NCBI RefSeq assembly: GCF_031119625.1
Contig: NZ_JAVHZV010000029.1
Location: forward strand, 616,392-680,391
DNA: 64,000 nucleotides
Direction: 5' to 3'
Origin: Pseudomonas sp. G34
Lineage (GTDB): Bacteria > Pseudomonadota > Gammaproteobacteria > Pseudomonadales > Pseudomonadaceae
The position numbers and the translations under genes were made by a program. The notes beneath the pieces were generated by a model. The model saw only the letters and a program-made list of their open reading frames with translations. It ran no database searches and had not been told where the DNA came from. This document shows, in pieces, positions 50,789 through 59,415 of the stretch (position 1 is the first letter of the stretch; the number at the start of each line of letters is the position of its first letter).

Positions 50789-52558
50789 ATGTGCGGAATA
50801 GCAGGCGAACTTCGATTCGATAACCAAGCGGCCGACCTGGCTGCCGTTGAACGCATCACTCACCACCTCGCCCCTCGCGGCCCGGATGCCCATGGCTTCC
50901 ACAGCCGCGGCCCCGTCGCCTTCGGCCACCGCCGGCTGAAGATCATGGATCTCGCCGAAGCCTCGGGCCAGCCGATGATCGATAACGATCTCGGCCTGTC
51001 GATGGTCTTCAATGGCGCCATCTACAACTACCCGGAATTGCGCGGCGAGCTGGAACAGCTCGGCTACCGTTTTTTCTCGGGTGGTGACACCGAGGTACTG
51101 CTCAAGGGCTATCACGCCTGGGGCGCCGACCTGCTGCCCAAGCTCAATGGCATGTTCGCCTTCGCCATCTGGGAGCGCGACAGTCAGCAGTTGTTCATCG
51201 CCCGTGATCGCCTGGGCGTGAAGCCGCTGTACCTGTCCAAGACCAAGGACCGCCTGCGTTTCGCCTCCAGCCTGCCTGCTCTGCTCAAAGGCGGCGATAT
51301 CGGCAAGACCCTGGACCCGGTCGCGCTCAACCACTACCTGAACTTCCATGCCGTGGTGCCCGCACCGCGCACCATCCTCGCCGGCGTGGAGAAACTGCCG
51401 CCGGCCACCTGGATGCGTATCGACACCAATGGCAAGGTCGAGCAGCAGGTCTGGTGGACGCTGAACTTCGGCCCGAATGCCGATGAAGCCAACTTCACCT
51501 TCGAAGACTGGCGCGACGCCACCCTCGACAGCATGCGCGAAGCCGTCGAGATCCGTCAGCGTGCTGCCGTGGATGTCGGCGTGCTGCTGTCCGGCGGCGT
51601 CGACTCGAGCATGCTGGTCGGCCTGCTGCGCGAGGCCGGTGTCGAAAACCTGCTGACCTTCTCCATCGGTTTCCAGGATGCCGGTGGCGAGCGCGGCGAC
51701 GAATTCCAGTATTCGGATCTGATCGCCAAGCGCTTTGAAACCCAGCACCACCAGCTGCGCATCGGCGAGAACGAGATTCTCGACCAGTTGCCGGCAGCCT
51801 TCCGGGCCATGAGCGAGCCGATGGTCAGCCACGACTGCATCGCCTTCTACCTGCTCTCCCGGGAAGTGGCCAAGCATTGCAAGGTAGTGCAGAGCGGCCA
51901 GGGCGCCGACGAGCTGTTCGCCGGCTATCACTGGTACCCGCTGGTCGATGGCGCGGACGATGCCTATAGCGCCTACCGCAAGGCCTTCTTCGACCGCGAA
52001 CACGACGAATACGCCGCCTGCGTGCAGCCTGCCTGGTTGACCGACGACGTGTCCGGCGAATTCGTGCGTCAGCACTTCGCCCAGCCGGGCGCCACTGCCG
52101 CCGTGGACAAGGCGCTGCGCCTGGACAGTACGGTGATGCTGGTCGATGATCCGGTCAAACGCGTCGACAACATGACCATGGCCTGGGGCCTCGAGGCGCG
52201 CACGCCGTTCCTGGATTACCGGGTGGCGGAATTGTCGGCGCGCATCCCCGCTCAGTTCAAACTGCCGGAAGGCGGCAAGTACGTACTCAAGGAGGCGGCC
52301 CGCAAGGTCATCCCGGCGGAGGTCATCGACCGCAAGAAGGGTTATTTCCCGGTACCGGGCCTCAAGCACCTTGAAGGCGCGACCCTGGGCTGGGTGCGCG
52401 ACCTGCTGGTCGACCCGGCTCACGACCGCGGCATCTTCAACCCGCAGATGCTCGACCGCCTGCTCACCGACCCGCAAGGCCAGCTGACGCCGCTGCGCGG
52501 CTCCAAGCTGTGGCAGATGGCAGCGCTGAACCTGTGGTTGAGCGAACAGGGCCTGTAA
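50789..52558 (+). CDS. asnO: N-acetylglutaminylglutamine amidotransferase (asparagine synthetase-like)
   Basis: A 589-residue class II glutamine amidotransferase/asparagine synthetase-like protein. The catalytic cysteine C2 in MCGIAGELRFDNQAADLAAV fixes the start, although no good Shine-Dalgarno precedes it. The glutaminase domain covers ~1-200 (HLAPRGPDAHGF, VFNGAIYNY). The ATP-pyrophosphatase loop is VGVLLSGGVDSSMLVGLL, and QSGQGADELFAGYHWY is the second synthetase motif. Neighbouring genes show it amidates N-acetylglutaminylglutamine to the osmolyte NAGGN rather than making asparagine. It is first of three NAGGN genes. Confidence 0.92.
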   Translation: MCGIAGELRFDNQAADLAAVERITHHLAPRGPDAHGFHSRGPVAFGHRRLKIMDLAEASGQPMIDNDLGLSMVFNGAIYNYPELRGELEQLGYRFFSGGDTEVLLKGYHAWGADLLPKLNGMFAFAIWERDSQQLFIARDRLGVKPLYLSKTKDRLRFASSLPALLKGGDIGKTLDPVALNHYLNFHAVVPAPRTILAGVEKLPPATWMRIDTNGKVEQQVWWTLNFGPNADEANFTFEDWRDATLDSMREAVEIRQRAAVDVGVLLSGGVDSSMLVGLLREAGVENLLTFSIGFQDAGGERGDEFQYSDLIAKRFETQHHQLRIGENEILDQLPAAFRAMSEPMVSHDCIAFYLLSREVAKHCKVVQSGQGADELFAGYHWYPLVDGADDAYSAYRKAFFDREHDEYAACVQPAWLTDDVSGEFVRQHFAQPGATAAVDKALRLDSTVMLVDDPVKRVDNMTMAWGLEARTPFLDYRVAELSARIPAQFKLPEGGKYVLKEAARKVIPAEVIDRKKGYFPVPGLKHLEGATLGWVRDLLVDPAHDRGIFNPQMLDRLLTDPQGQLTPLRGSKLWQMAALNLWLSEQGL

Positions 52559-52689
52559 CACCGGAGCGTGGGCGCTGCGGCGCCCTCGCTGCCCACTGTA
52601 ATGGCCGTATCCGCCTCGCCGCGGATTATCAGACAGGCCAACCGATAGCCGGCGATGCCGGCCATGCGCAAGCAAAGGAACATTCTTCA

Positions 52690-54432
52690 ATGCGAGCCAC
52701 TGCCCACAACCAACGCCTCCTCCGCGGCCAGTCCCCCTCCTACGAGCGACTGCAGGCGCGTTTTGCCGAAGAACACGGCGATGGCATCAGCCAACCACAG
52801 ATCGTCCACTGCGGCTGGGGCCGGCTGCTGATCGGCCACACCTTCCCCGATGCGGCAGTGCTGGCCGAAGAGCTGCTCAGCGAGCAACCCGGCGAGCGTG
52901 ATATCGCCCTCTATGTAGCGGCGCCACAGCAGGTACTGGCGCAGGCACCGCAACAGCTGTTTCTCGACCCCTCGGACACCCTGCGCCTGTGGTTCAGCGA
53001 CTACCGGCAAGCGCGCCGAGGGTTTCGCGGTTTTCGCGTGCGTCGCGCGCAGACCGAAGCGGACTGGCAGGCGATCAACTGCCTGTACCAGAGCCGCGGC
53101 ATGCTGCCGCTGGATCCGCAAAAACTGACGCCTCGCCATCAGGGCGGCCCGGTCTACTGGCTCGCCGAGGATGAAGACAGCGGCGCGGTGATCGGCAGCG
53201 TGATGGGCCTCAATCACCAGAAGGCCTACAAGGACCCGGAACTGGGCAGCAGCCTCTGGTGCCTGGCCGTGGACCCGGCTTGCAGCCGCCCCGGCGTGGG
53301 TGAGGTGCTGGTTCGCCACCTGATCGAGCACTTCATGAGCCGCGGCCTCAGCCACCTCGATCTGTCGGTGCTGCACGACAACGGCCAGGCCAAGAAGCTG
53401 TACGCCAAGCTGGGTTTCCGTGAGCTGCAGACCTTCAGCGTCAAGCGCAAGAACGGCATCAACCAGACCCTGTTCCTCGGCCCTGGACCGGACGACAAGC
53501 TCAACCCCTACGCGCGTATCATCGTCGACGAAGCGCGTCGGCGTGGTATCGATGCGCAGATCGACGACGCCGAAGCCGGCCTGTTCACCCTGAGCCAGGG
53601 CGGTCGACGTATCCGCTGTCGCGAGTCGCTCACCGACCTGACCAGCGCCGTCACCATGACCCTCTGCCAGGACAAACGCCTGACCCACCGTACGCTGAGC
53701 CGCGCCGGCCTCAGCCTGCCGGCCCAGCGCCTGGCCGGCAGTGCCGAGGAAAATGCCGCCTTTCTGGCCGAGCATGGCAGCCTGGTGGTCAAGCCCGTGG
53801 ATGGCGAACAGGGCCAGGGCGTTGCCGTCGACCTGCGCACGCCTGCCGACGTGCAAGCGGCTATCGAGCGCGCCCGCCCGTTCGACGAGCGCGTATTGCT
53901 GGAGAGCTACCACGAAGGTTTCGACCTGCGCATCGTGGTCATCGGTTTCGAAGTGGTCGCTGCCGCGATTCGTCGCCCCGCCGAAGTGCTCGGTGACGGT
54001 CGCCATACCATCGGCGAACTGATCGACGCGCAAAGCCGGCGTCGCCAGGCGGCAACCGGCGGTGAAAGCCGCATCCCCAAGGATGCCGAAACCCTGCGCA
54101 CCCTGCATGCCGCCGGTTACGACTACGACAGCGTGCTGCCCCAGGGCAAGCGCATGGCCGTGCGCAAGACCGCCAACCTGCATACCGGCGGGATTCTCGA
54201 AGACGTCACCGGCATTCTGCACCCCACGCTTGCCGATGCGGCCGTCAGGGCTGCTCGCGCGCTGGACATCCCGGTGGTCGGCCTCGATTTGCTGGTACCT
54301 GCCGCGGACCAGCCCGAGTACGTGTTCATCGAAGCCAACGAGCGAGCGGGCCTGGCCAACCACGAACCACAGCCGACCGCAGAGCGCTTTATCGACCTGC
54401 TGTTCCCGCTGAGCCATGGGGTGGGCGATTGA
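52690..54432 (+). CDS. ngg: N-acetylglutaminylglutamine synthetase (GNAT + ATP-grasp)
   Basis: A 580-residue two-domain enzyme. The N-terminal half is a GNAT acetyltransferase (around 115-285; SSLWCLAVDPACSRPGVGEV is the acetyl-CoA segment). The C-terminal half is an ATP-grasp ligase (around 320-575; GSLVVKPVDGEQGQGVAVDL and FIEANERAGLANHEP). It acetylates glutamine and joins a second glutamine. The ATG at 52690 has AAGGAAC upstream; the longer frame overlaps asnO and is rejected. It follows asnO by 131 bp, and the protein is the signature of the NAGGN osmoprotection pathway. Confidence 0.92.
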   Translation: MRATAHNQRLLRGQSPSYERLQARFAEEHGDGISQPQIVHCGWGRLLIGHTFPDAAVLAEELLSEQPGERDIALYVAAPQQVLAQAPQQLFLDPSDTLRLWFSDYRQARRGFRGFRVRRAQTEADWQAINCLYQSRGMLPLDPQKLTPRHQGGPVYWLAEDEDSGAVIGSVMGLNHQKAYKDPELGSSLWCLAVDPACSRPGVGEVLVRHLIEHFMSRGLSHLDLSVLHDNGQAKKLYAKLGFRELQTFSVKRKNGINQTLFLGPGPDDKLNPYARIIVDEARRRGIDAQIDDAEAGLFTLSQGGRRIRCRESLTDLTSAVTMTLCQDKRLTHRTLSRAGLSLPAQRLAGSAEENAAFLAEHGSLVVKPVDGEQGQGVAVDLRTPADVQAAIERARPFDERVLLESYHEGFDLRIVVIGFEVVAAAIRRPAEVLGDGRHTIGELIDAQSRRRQAATGGESRIPKDAETLRTLHAAGYDYDSVLPQGKRMAVRKTANLHTGGILEDVTGILHPTLADAAVRAARALDIPVVGLDLLVPAADQPEYVFIEANERAGLANHEPQPTAERFIDLLFPLSHGVGD

Positions 54433-54620
54433 GCAGTTTCATGAGGCCAATTAGCGAGTTTTAGCCTGTCAGTTGCCCTGCGCGATAGAGCAGTAGCTTG
54501 CGGGGCAAGCGAACCTGGGGTGGCTCGAACCACGGAGGTCGAGAAACCAAGCGACGATAGCTTCGGTCAATCTGCCGCCACAGGAAACCCTCACCGCTCT
54601 AGCAGGTCAGCATCTAATAA

Positions 54621-54815
54621 GCTGCTCATGATCATGAAGCGGCAGCTGTATGGCGGAAACGGTCACCATGCGATTGCGTGGGAGCGGCTTTAGCCGCGAG
54701 CTTTTCAGGGCAAACAAAGAGCTCGCGGCTAAAGCCACTCCTTACACCGCTCACCGGCCGCTCTTACCACCAGCTACCAAAATTGACGAACCTGAGCTGA
54801 AAGATCATGAACAGG
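54621..54815 (-). repeat. ~195-bp composite inverted-repeat element (copy B)
   Basis: Fills much of the 484-bp gap between the two last NAGGN genes. The right end (54808-54815) is TGAACAGG. Read on the minus strand its flank CCTGTTCATGATCTTTCAGC, then a TTCGTCAATTTTGGTAGCTG segment and AGAGCGGCCGG, aligns over ~80 bases with the left flank at 20010-20078. The left flank GCGGCAGCTGTATGGCGGAA is the inverted partner. The core (54678-54745) is a GTGGGAGCGGCTTTAGCCGC palindrome, unlike the core at 20 kb. The rest of the gap (54433-54620, 54816-54916) shows no gene. Confidence 0.78.
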
Positions 54816-54916
54816 TTCTAACACAGACTGAAACTTCACCGTCCGTCGACAGGCGTCACGCAGTCACCGCAGACAGACGCCGCCCGGCGGCCCGCCCCGT
54901 CCTAGATGGAGAGCCC

Positions 54917-56107
54917 ATGTCGCAAATTCCAGAACCCGATCTCGAGTACATGCAAAAGGTCCTGCTGGAGATGCTCGCCATTCCCAGCCCCACCGGTTTC
55001 ACCGACACCATCGTGCGCTACGTCGCCGAGCGCCTCACCGAAATCGGTATCCCCTTCGAAATGACCCGGCGCGGCACCATCCGCGGCACCCTCAAAGGCC
55101 GTCGAGACAGCCCGGATCGCGCCGTCTCCGTGCACCTGGACACCATTGGCGCCATGGTGCGCGAGATCAAGGACAACGGTCGTTTGAGCCTGACCGCCAT
55201 CGGTTGCTGGTCCAGCCGCTTCGCCGAAGGCAGCCGGGTCAGCGTATTCAGTGACCATGGCGTATTCCGCGGCAGCGTCCTGCCGCTGCTGGCTTCCGGG
55301 CATGCCTTCAACACCGAAGTCGACCAGTTGCCGATCTCCTGGGATCACGTCGAGCTGCGCCTGGATGCCCTGATCGCCAGCCGCGCCGACTGCGAAAGCC
55401 TGGGTATCTCCGTCGGCGACTTCGTGGCTTTCGATCCGCTGCCCGAGTTCACCGAAAGCGGCCATATCAGCGCCCGCCACCTCGATGACAAGGCCGGGGT
55501 CGCCGCTCTGCTCGCCGCACTCAAGGCGGTGGTGGAAAGTGGCCAGGAACCGCCCATCGACTGCCACCCGCTGTTCACCATCACCGAAGAAGTCGGCTCT
55601 GGCGCGGCTGCCGCGCTGCCCTGGGACGTGAGCGAATTCGTGGGTATCGACATCGCCCCGGTCGCCACCGGCCAGCGCTCCACCGAACATACCGTCAGCG
55701 TGGCCATGCATGACTCCGGCGGCCCCTACGACTATCACCTGTCGCGGCAACTGCTACGCCTGGCCAGCGACAACGAAATCCCGGTGCGCCGCGACCTGTT
55801 CCGCTACTACCACAGCGACGCCCAGTCAGCCGTCACCGCGGGACACGACATCCGCACCGCGCTGATCGCCTTCGGCTGCGACGCCACTCACGGCTACGAG
55901 CGCACCCATATCGACAGCCTCGCCGCCCTCTCCCGCCTGCTTGGCGCCTACCTGCTAAGCCCGCCGGTATTCGCCAGCGATGCGCAGCCGGAGAATGGCT
56001 CCCTGGAGCGCTTCAGCCATCAACTGGAACATGACGCGCAGATGGAGCCGGAGACGCGGGTGCCGACGGTGGATAGCCTGGTGGGGAATCGGGAGAGAGA
56101 CGGCTGA
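54917..56107 (+). CDS. NAGGN-associated osmoregulated peptidase (M42-like)
   Basis: A 396-residue metallopeptidase-fold protein. The start MSQIPEPDLEYMQKVLLEML at 54917 follows GGAGAG; the upstream in-frame extension runs through the repeat element and is rejected. Metal-site motifs are SVHLDTIGAMV, RHLDDKAGVAALLAAL, TITEEVGSGAA, GIDIAPV and CDATHGYERTH, the M42/M20 clan pattern. The homologue in P. aeruginosa lies with the NAGGN genes and is osmotically induced. It may turn over NAGGN or a precursor peptide; its exact substrate is unproven. Confidence 0.88.
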   Translation: MSQIPEPDLEYMQKVLLEMLAIPSPTGFTDTIVRYVAERLTEIGIPFEMTRRGTIRGTLKGRRDSPDRAVSVHLDTIGAMVREIKDNGRLSLTAIGCWSSRFAEGSRVSVFSDHGVFRGSVLPLLASGHAFNTEVDQLPISWDHVELRLDALIASRADCESLGISVGDFVAFDPLPEFTESGHISARHLDDKAGVAALLAALKAVVESGQEPPIDCHPLFTITEEVGSGAAAALPWDVSEFVGIDIAPVATGQRSTEHTVSVAMHDSGGPYDYHLSRQLLRLASDNEIPVRRDLFRYYHSDAQSAVTAGHDIRTALIAFGCDATHGYERTHIDSLAALSRLLGAYLLSPPVFASDAQPENGSLERFSHQLEHDAQMEPETRVPTVDSLVGNRERDG

Positions 56108-56174
56108 GCTGCAACGCGGCGGTTAGCTACCGATAACTGCGCGGAACGCGACTCGCGGTGAATGAGCTACCTAG

Positions 56175-56206
56175 CATCAAGGCCTCATGGAGGCCTTGAT
56201 GTTTTT
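56175..56206 (+). terminator. Rho-independent terminator after the NAGGN genes
   Basis: CATCAAGGCCT and AGGCCTTGATG form an 11-bp perfect stem with a 5-base loop, followed directly by TTTTT, 67 bases past the peptidase stop. It closes the NAGGN locus before the convergent polysaccharide genes. Confidence 0.92.
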
Positions 56207-56372
56207 GCGCCGAGGGAGACGCCCTACAGTCAAAAACAGGGCTAACTCAACGCACGTGGAAGCCGCGACATCGCCACGGATCGTTTGCTTACGGCCATGA
56301 CCGCGTTAGTTAATGGTTCATGCTTGTACAGAAGCACCAAGCCCACCAGCCTACATTCCTAGCAGTAACCCG

Positions 56373-58388
56373 CTACTCGGTTGATCGCTTCACCAAGCGG
56401 CGCTGGTGCATCCAGTCGACAATCTCACCCTGAGGCGCATAACCGCTGACGGTGTTACGCAGTAGCTGGCGTACACGATCGTAATCGTCGCGCTCTACCG
56501 CCTTGAGCAGATCGGTCATGATCACCTTGAGCGTCTCCCAGGGCAGGTGCTCCTCTTTCGCGCGCATGATCATCGGGTGATCGGTGGGGCTGACATTGTC
56601 GCCAATCAGCAGCTCCTCATAGAGCTTCTCCCCGGGACGTAAGCCGGTGAACTCAATCGCTATGTCGCCATGGGGATTACAGTCGGAGGCGACACTCAAT
56701 CCCGTAAGATGAATCATCTTCTCAGCCAGTTCGGCGATTTTCACCGGCTGCCCCATATCCAGCACGAACACATCCCCGCCCTGCCCCATGGAACCGGCCT
56801 GAATCACTAGCTGAGCGGCCTCGGGAATGGTCATGAAATAGCGGGTGATATTGGGGTGAGTGACCGTAACCGGCCCACCTTTACGGATTTGCTGATAAAA
56901 GCGCGGAATCACCGAGCCCGAAGACCCCAGAACATTGCCAAAGCGCACCATGGTGAATCGGGTCTTGTTTACTTGATGCACCCCTTCGCTATCACCGAAC
57001 AATACAGGGGCAGTCTCCCTGCTGAGGGCCTGCAAGACCATTTCTGCGAGGCGCTTGGTACTGCCCATCACATTGGTGGGGCGCACTGCCTTGTCGGTTG
57101 AAATAAGCACGAAGTGTTCAACACCGGCTCGCAGCGCAGCCTGGGCGGTACATAGCGAGCCCAGCACGTTATTCAGTACGCCTTCGGCGACGTTGTGCTC
57201 AACCATCGGTACATGCTTGTACGCGGCAGCGTGATAAACGGTGCTGACATCCCAGGCCCGCATCAACTCGACCTGACGATTCTCATTTCTCACCGAGCCC
57301 AGAATGGGTATCAACCGCACCCCTAGAGAGTCGCGGCGAATACGCTGTTCCAGCTCATTATGAATTTCATAGAGGTTATATTCGCTGTGCTCGAACAGCA
57401 GCAGCGTCTTCGGCCCGGTGGTAACAATTTGCCGGCACAGCTCGGACCCGATAGAGCCTCCCGCGCCCGTCACCATCACCACCTGCCCGCGGATACAACG
57501 CTCGAAAAGATCCTTCTGGGGCGGCACCGCATCACGGCCTAGCAGGTCGGCAATTTCTACCTCTTGAACGTCCTCCACCTTTACACGCCCACTGGCCAGA
57601 TCCATAAATCCAGGCACTGTGCGCACATGCAGGGCGTACTTCTGCAGGTTCTCCAAAACTTCACGACGCCGGGCACGGGAAGCCGACGGCATTGCCAACA
57701 GGATTTCGGTGGCGCCGGTCTGATCGATCATCTGCTGGATATGCTTGGCGGAATAAACCCGCAGCCCGGCGATGGAGCGGTTGGCGATATTGGAGTCATC
57801 ATCGATGAAGGCGACAGGTCGCATTGCCCGCCCCATACGTAGGGCAGCAGCCAACTGGTTACCAGATGACCCGGCTCCGTAAATGGCAACCTTGGGCAGG
57901 CTGCCGTCACGCATATTGAGCTTGAAAGGCTGCCCAGGCGAGAACCAGTCGCCCATGAAATATTGCCGCATGCACAGGCGCAGACCGCCGATAAGCATGA
58001 TGCTCAACCACCAATAGTTGAACACCATCGAGCGTGGAATGGTTGCAGGCGCCTCGCGATGCCAGTAAACCGCCAAGGCCAGTATCAGAGCGGACAAGGT
58101 GACCGCCTTGGTGATGGCGATCAACGCATCGTTGCCAAAATAGCGCATAACCGCGCGGTACATGCCACAACGCACGAATAACGGTATGGAAATTACGGGC
58201 GCTAACACAAAGAGCCATAGGTGGCCTTCGAGCGGATGAATACCTTGCACATCTCCCAAGCGCACGACAAAGGCCAACCAAAGCGCTATCCAGACCAGCA
58301 CCACATCCACTGCAACCTGTAGCAATCGCTTGTAGCGGCGCGGCATTCCTATCAAACGGGAACGCACGTTCTCAGCAACCTTCAACAC
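56373..58388 (-). CDS. wbpM: UDP-GlcNAc 4,6-dehydratase, WbpM family
   Basis: A 671-residue membrane-anchored nucleotide-sugar dehydratase. Residues ~18-145 have four hydrophobic helices (VAVDVVLVWIALWLAFVVRL first). A CoA-binding-like Rossmann region follows (VAIYGAGSSGNQLAAAL), then the SDR catalytic domain from ~300 (VMVTGAGGSIGSELCRQI). The usual Tyr of the YxxxK pair is Met, in TDKAVRPTNVMGSTKRLAE, the altered triad typical of WbpM. It makes UDP-4-keto-6-deoxy sugars for QuiNAc/FucNAc-type residues of O-antigen. It is the last gene of the locus in transcription order. Confidence 0.93.
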   Translation of the reverse strand: MLKVAENVRSRLIGMPRRYKRLLQVAVDVVLVWIALWLAFVVRLGDVQGIHPLEGHLWLFVLAPVISIPLFVRCGMYRAVMRYFGNDALIAITKAVTLSALILALAVYWHREAPATIPRSMVFNYWWLSIMLIGGLRLCMRQYFMGDWFSPGQPFKLNMRDGSLPKVAIYGAGSSGNQLAAALRMGRAMRPVAFIDDDSNIANRSIAGLRVYSAKHIQQMIDQTGATEILLAMPSASRARRREVLENLQKYALHVRTVPGFMDLASGRVKVEDVQEVEIADLLGRDAVPPQKDLFERCIRGQVVMVTGAGGSIGSELCRQIVTTGPKTLLLFEHSEYNLYEIHNELEQRIRRDSLGVRLIPILGSVRNENRQVELMRAWDVSTVYHAAAYKHVPMVEHNVAEGVLNNVLGSLCTAQAALRAGVEHFVLISTDKAVRPTNVMGSTKRLAEMVLQALSRETAPVLFGDSEGVHQVNKTRFTMVRFGNVLGSSGSVIPRFYQQIRKGGPVTVTHPNITRYFMTIPEAAQLVIQAGSMGQGGDVFVLDMGQPVKIAELAEKMIHLTGLSVASDCNPHGDIAIEFTGLRPGEKLYEELLIGDNVSPTDHPMIMRAKEEHLPWETLKVIMTDLLKAVERDDYDRVRQLLRNTVSGYAPQGEIVDWMHQRRLVKRSTE

Positions 58389-58863
58389 AAAAACACCTCA
58401 TCTCCCTGAGCGGCCGAAGCCGACCCGTCATGGGTTCAAGCAGATACCTTCCAAGTAAACACGATCTGCGATTCAGTACCACTCCGACTGGTATGGTCTC
58501 TTCCAGCGATGAATGCAGCTTTGTCCCAGCAAATCAGACATGCACTAGACTCGACAAGCCTTGCAGATTCGGAAACTCCACTACATAACGCTGAAAAGCG
58601 GCGCCACCATTCTGGACGATTTTTTCTTCACTGGCCCTGCCGTTGGGCGGAGCCGAGATAATAGGCCCTCCCGAAAGCAGCTGGGAAATAGACGTAGCAC
58701 CACCACTCTGGCCCGTGGCGCTGTGTGTCAGGCCGTTCCGGCTAGTACACCTGGTCACAACCAAGAAGCCGCGAAAACTGTCTCTGAGGCTGAAGCTCGC
58801 AAATCGCTCACGCCACACCTGCTGCAAACTTCGCTAAACCTATCGCGCTAGTCATAAGCTAGC
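58389..58863. other. 475-bp gap in the O-antigen locus, nothing recognised
   Basis: Between the priming transferase gene and wbpM lies an AT-richer stretch. It contains open frames of ~96 codons on each strand (58561-58851 plus; 58534-58827 minus) without recognisable motifs, good ribosome sites or homology that I can name. It may hold the wbpM promoter, or the residue of a lost gene. No strong terminator or inverted repeat beyond a short TACCA/TGGTA pair near 58480 was seen. Confidence 0.5.
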
Positions 58864-59415
58864 CTAATGACGAACTCGATCGCCGCGGCCACTACCCGTT
58901 ACAGTCATCATGATGTACTTGAAATAATTACTGATCGTCAGGGTTTGAATCATGTGCTGATCCGTTTCCGCCAGCAATTGCGGCGTGGACATATCGATAT
59001 CGCTTACCTGAGCCAACCCGGTAATGCCAGGACGCACGTCAAACACACCCCGAATGCTGCGCTCCTGCGTCAGCTCTTCCTGATTGAACAAACCGGGACG
59101 TGGCCCTACCAGGCTCATTTCTCCTTTAAGCACGTTCCACAGCTGAGGCAATTCGTCCAGCTTGGTCTTGCGAAGGAACCTACCGAGCGGCGTAATCGAG
59201 GAGGAAGATGCTAAATGGCTGGCAACTGAAGCGGTGTTAACCGCCATGGTGCGAAACTTCACCAGCGTAAATGGCTTTTTATTTCGCCCTACGCGCTCCT
59301 GGCGAAACACAGGGGAGCCCGTATCGAACAGACCAACCAGGTAGATTGCCAGTAGAACGGGGAAACCCAAAATGAGCCCCAACGAGGAGAAAACAATATC
59401 TAGCACTCGAATCAC
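58864..59415 (-). CDS. Priming sugar transferase (PglC/WcaJ catalytic-domain type)
   Basis: A 183-residue monotopic phosphoglycosyltransferase. The N-terminal re-entrant hydrophobic helix is VLDIVFSSLGLILGFPVLLA. It is followed by GSPVFRQERVGRNKKPFTLV, KFRTM, the catalytic TKLDELPQLWNVLKGEMSLV, and GPRPGL, all conserved in the family. It transfers a sugar-1-phosphate from a UDP-sugar to undecaprenyl phosphate to start the polysaccharide repeat. It is the minimal form, lacking the long multi-helix N-terminus of WbaP/WcaJ. The ATG overlaps the upstream epimerase stop by 4 bp. Confidence 0.92.
   Translation of the reverse strand: MIRVLDIVFSSLGLILGFPVLLAIYLVGLFDTGSPVFRQERVGRNKKPFTLVKFRTMAVNTASVASHLASSSSITPLGRFLRKTKLDELPQLWNVLKGEMSLVGPRPGLFNQEELTQERSIRGVFDVRPGITGLAQVSDIDMSTPQLLAETDQHMIQTLTISNYFKYIMMTVTGSGRGDRVRH

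Noticed and set aside
50780..54417. Two long minus-strand frames opposite asnO and the NAGGN synthetase gene
   Set aside because: They mirror strongly coding genes on the plus strand and lack domain features or ribosome sites.
58534..58851. Opposing ~96-codon frames in the wbpM upstream gap
   Set aside because: No motif, no ribosome site and unremarkable composition, so they are described as gap content and not called as genes.
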